From CAYPEZ01 sp964409985 (GTDB lineage: Bacteria > Patescibacteriota > Minisyncoccia > Phycocordibacterales > UBA6899), in the NCBI GenBank assembly GCA_964409985.1, contig CAYPEZ010000014.1, positions 1 to 19,682 of the forward strand: a stretch of 19,682 nucleotides of DNA, read 5' to 3'. The position numbers were made by a program, and so were the translations under genes. This document shows, piece by piece, positions 19,137 through 19,682 of the stretch. The stretch's first letter is position 1, and the number at the start of each line of letters is the position of its first letter. The notes under the pieces were generated by a model. The model saw nothing but the letters and a program-made list of their open reading frames with translations, did not search any database and was not told where the DNA came from.

Positions 19137-19586
19137 ATGATGTTCATTTTTCCAAAAGTATTTCGTCCTAAAAAAGTGCGTGGTCTCCGTGGAGACCCTC
19201 GGACATATGTACGACTGAAGCAGCACACACGTGCCCTTGTCTATTCTCGTATTCGTGAGCTTAATGCGGTTTATAACGTAGCATACGGACGCATTGCTAT
19301 TCGAAATACCCGTTCACGGTGGGGGAGCTGCTCTTCAAAGGGGAACCTCAACTTTCACTATAGACTTGTAGAGATCCCCTTGGCTCTCGCAGATTATGTC
19401 ATTGCGCATGAGCTGTGCCATCTCAAAGAGTTTAATCACAGCCCTCGGTTTTGGGCGCTCGTTTCGAAGACCATTCCAGACTGGAAAGAGCGGAAAAGAG
19501 CAATACAATCATTGTCTCAGCAGATCCAAGAGGAGAGATTGCTCGGTCGTTTTCATGGATTCCCCACACGTTTGAGAAAAAATTAG
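19137..19586 (+). CDS. YgjP-type (DUF45) zinc metallopeptidase-like protein
   Basis: A predicted zinc metalloprotein of the M48-like YgjP family. The signature is complete: NTRSRWGSCSSKGNLNFHYR, LADYVIAHELCHLKEFNHS and PRFWALVSKTIPDWKERKRA. The HExxH motif (HELCH) gives two His ligands and the catalytic Glu, and NHSPRFW gives the third His. The family is widespread and often annotated as a metal-dependent hydrolase, but its substrate is unsettled. The start is moved from ATG 19110 to ATG 19137 (or the next codon, 19140) because the former lies in the -10 box. That leaves about 149 residues, beginning MMFIFPKVF. It is divergent from the GGDEF gene, with about 135 bases between them. Confidence 0.9.
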   Translation: MMFIFPKVFRPKKVRGLRGDPRTYVRLKQHTRALVYSRIRELNAVYNVAYGRIAIRNTRSRWGSCSSKGNLNFHYRLVEIPLALADYVIAHELCHLKEFNHSPRFWALVSKTIPDWKERKRAIQSLSQQIQEERLLGRFHGFPTRLRKN

Positions 19587-19682
19587 GTATTGTTTTGTTT
19601 TTTCAAGCGTTTTCATTAAAGGGACACATTCATGTGTGAATTGCAAGGTATTCTCTTTTCCAAAATCCTGATACCATAAAAG
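19587..19682. other. Intergenic end of window with possible promoter
   Basis: A T-rich tract follows the YgjP-like stop codon. CACATTCATGTG at about 19625-19636 is a near-palindrome. TACCAT near 19672 may be the -10 of a gene beyond the window. No coding sequence was found. Confidence 0.3.

Overview
The window most resembles a member of the Candidate Phyla Radiation (Patescibacteria), probably Parcubacteria. That is an inference from gene content and style: many small lineage-specific proteins, very short intergenic regions, a compact GT4-GH57-GH15-Pgi-ROK glucan locus, a PcfJ-like repeat protein, and promoters placed almost on the start codons. TGA ends several genes (for example at 3853-3855 and 12562-12564) and Trp is read from TGG, so the standard bacterial code is in use, not code 25. 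No rRNA, tRNA, CRISPR array, transposase or integrase was seen.

Layout: (1) 1-115, start of a minus-strand membrane protein, possibly a GT2 glycosyltransferase, then about 340 bases holding only promoters for the next gene. (2) 459-2562, an envelope group: secreted lytic transglycosylase, CcdA-like thiol-disulfide transporter, and a membrane-anchored protein with two cysteines. (3) 2635-9476, a tightly packed plus-strand carbohydrate operon: GT4 glucan synthase-like enzyme, GH57 amylase-type enzyme with a His-rich tail, GH15 glucoamylase, glucose-6-phosphate isomerase and ROK glucokinase. Together these can build an alpha-glucan, cut it to glucose, phosphorylate it and feed glycolysis. (4) 9562-11284, four small unrecognised soluble proteins with good Shine-Dalgarno sites and strong terminators. 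(5) 11365-17501, a block of G+C-rich, C-ending codon use: tgt, CapA-like metallophosphoesterase, a repeat protein, an ArsR regulator and a LUD-domain protein. It is interrupted at about 12420-13920 by AT-richer DNA carrying an orphan membrane protein. (6) 17559-19682, back to the first codon style: a winged-helix regulator and EVE-domain protein in one operon behind a 38-bp perfect palindrome, a minus-strand diguanylate cyclase, and a YgjP-type metallopeptidase.

Regulation can be read unusually well here. Several genes have a -10 box only 6-7 bases before the ATG, which predicts leaderless mRNAs. Other genes have clear Shine-Dalgarno sites. Two terminators run straight into the -35 box of the next promoter. 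Two small DNA-binding regulators each have a perfect palindrome over or beside their own promoter. The best candidate for an undescribed system is the palindrome-controlled winged-helix/EVE pair, which would join a transcriptional switch to a reader of modified bases. The multi-repeat GWCTAG protein and the ArsR-LUD pair come next.
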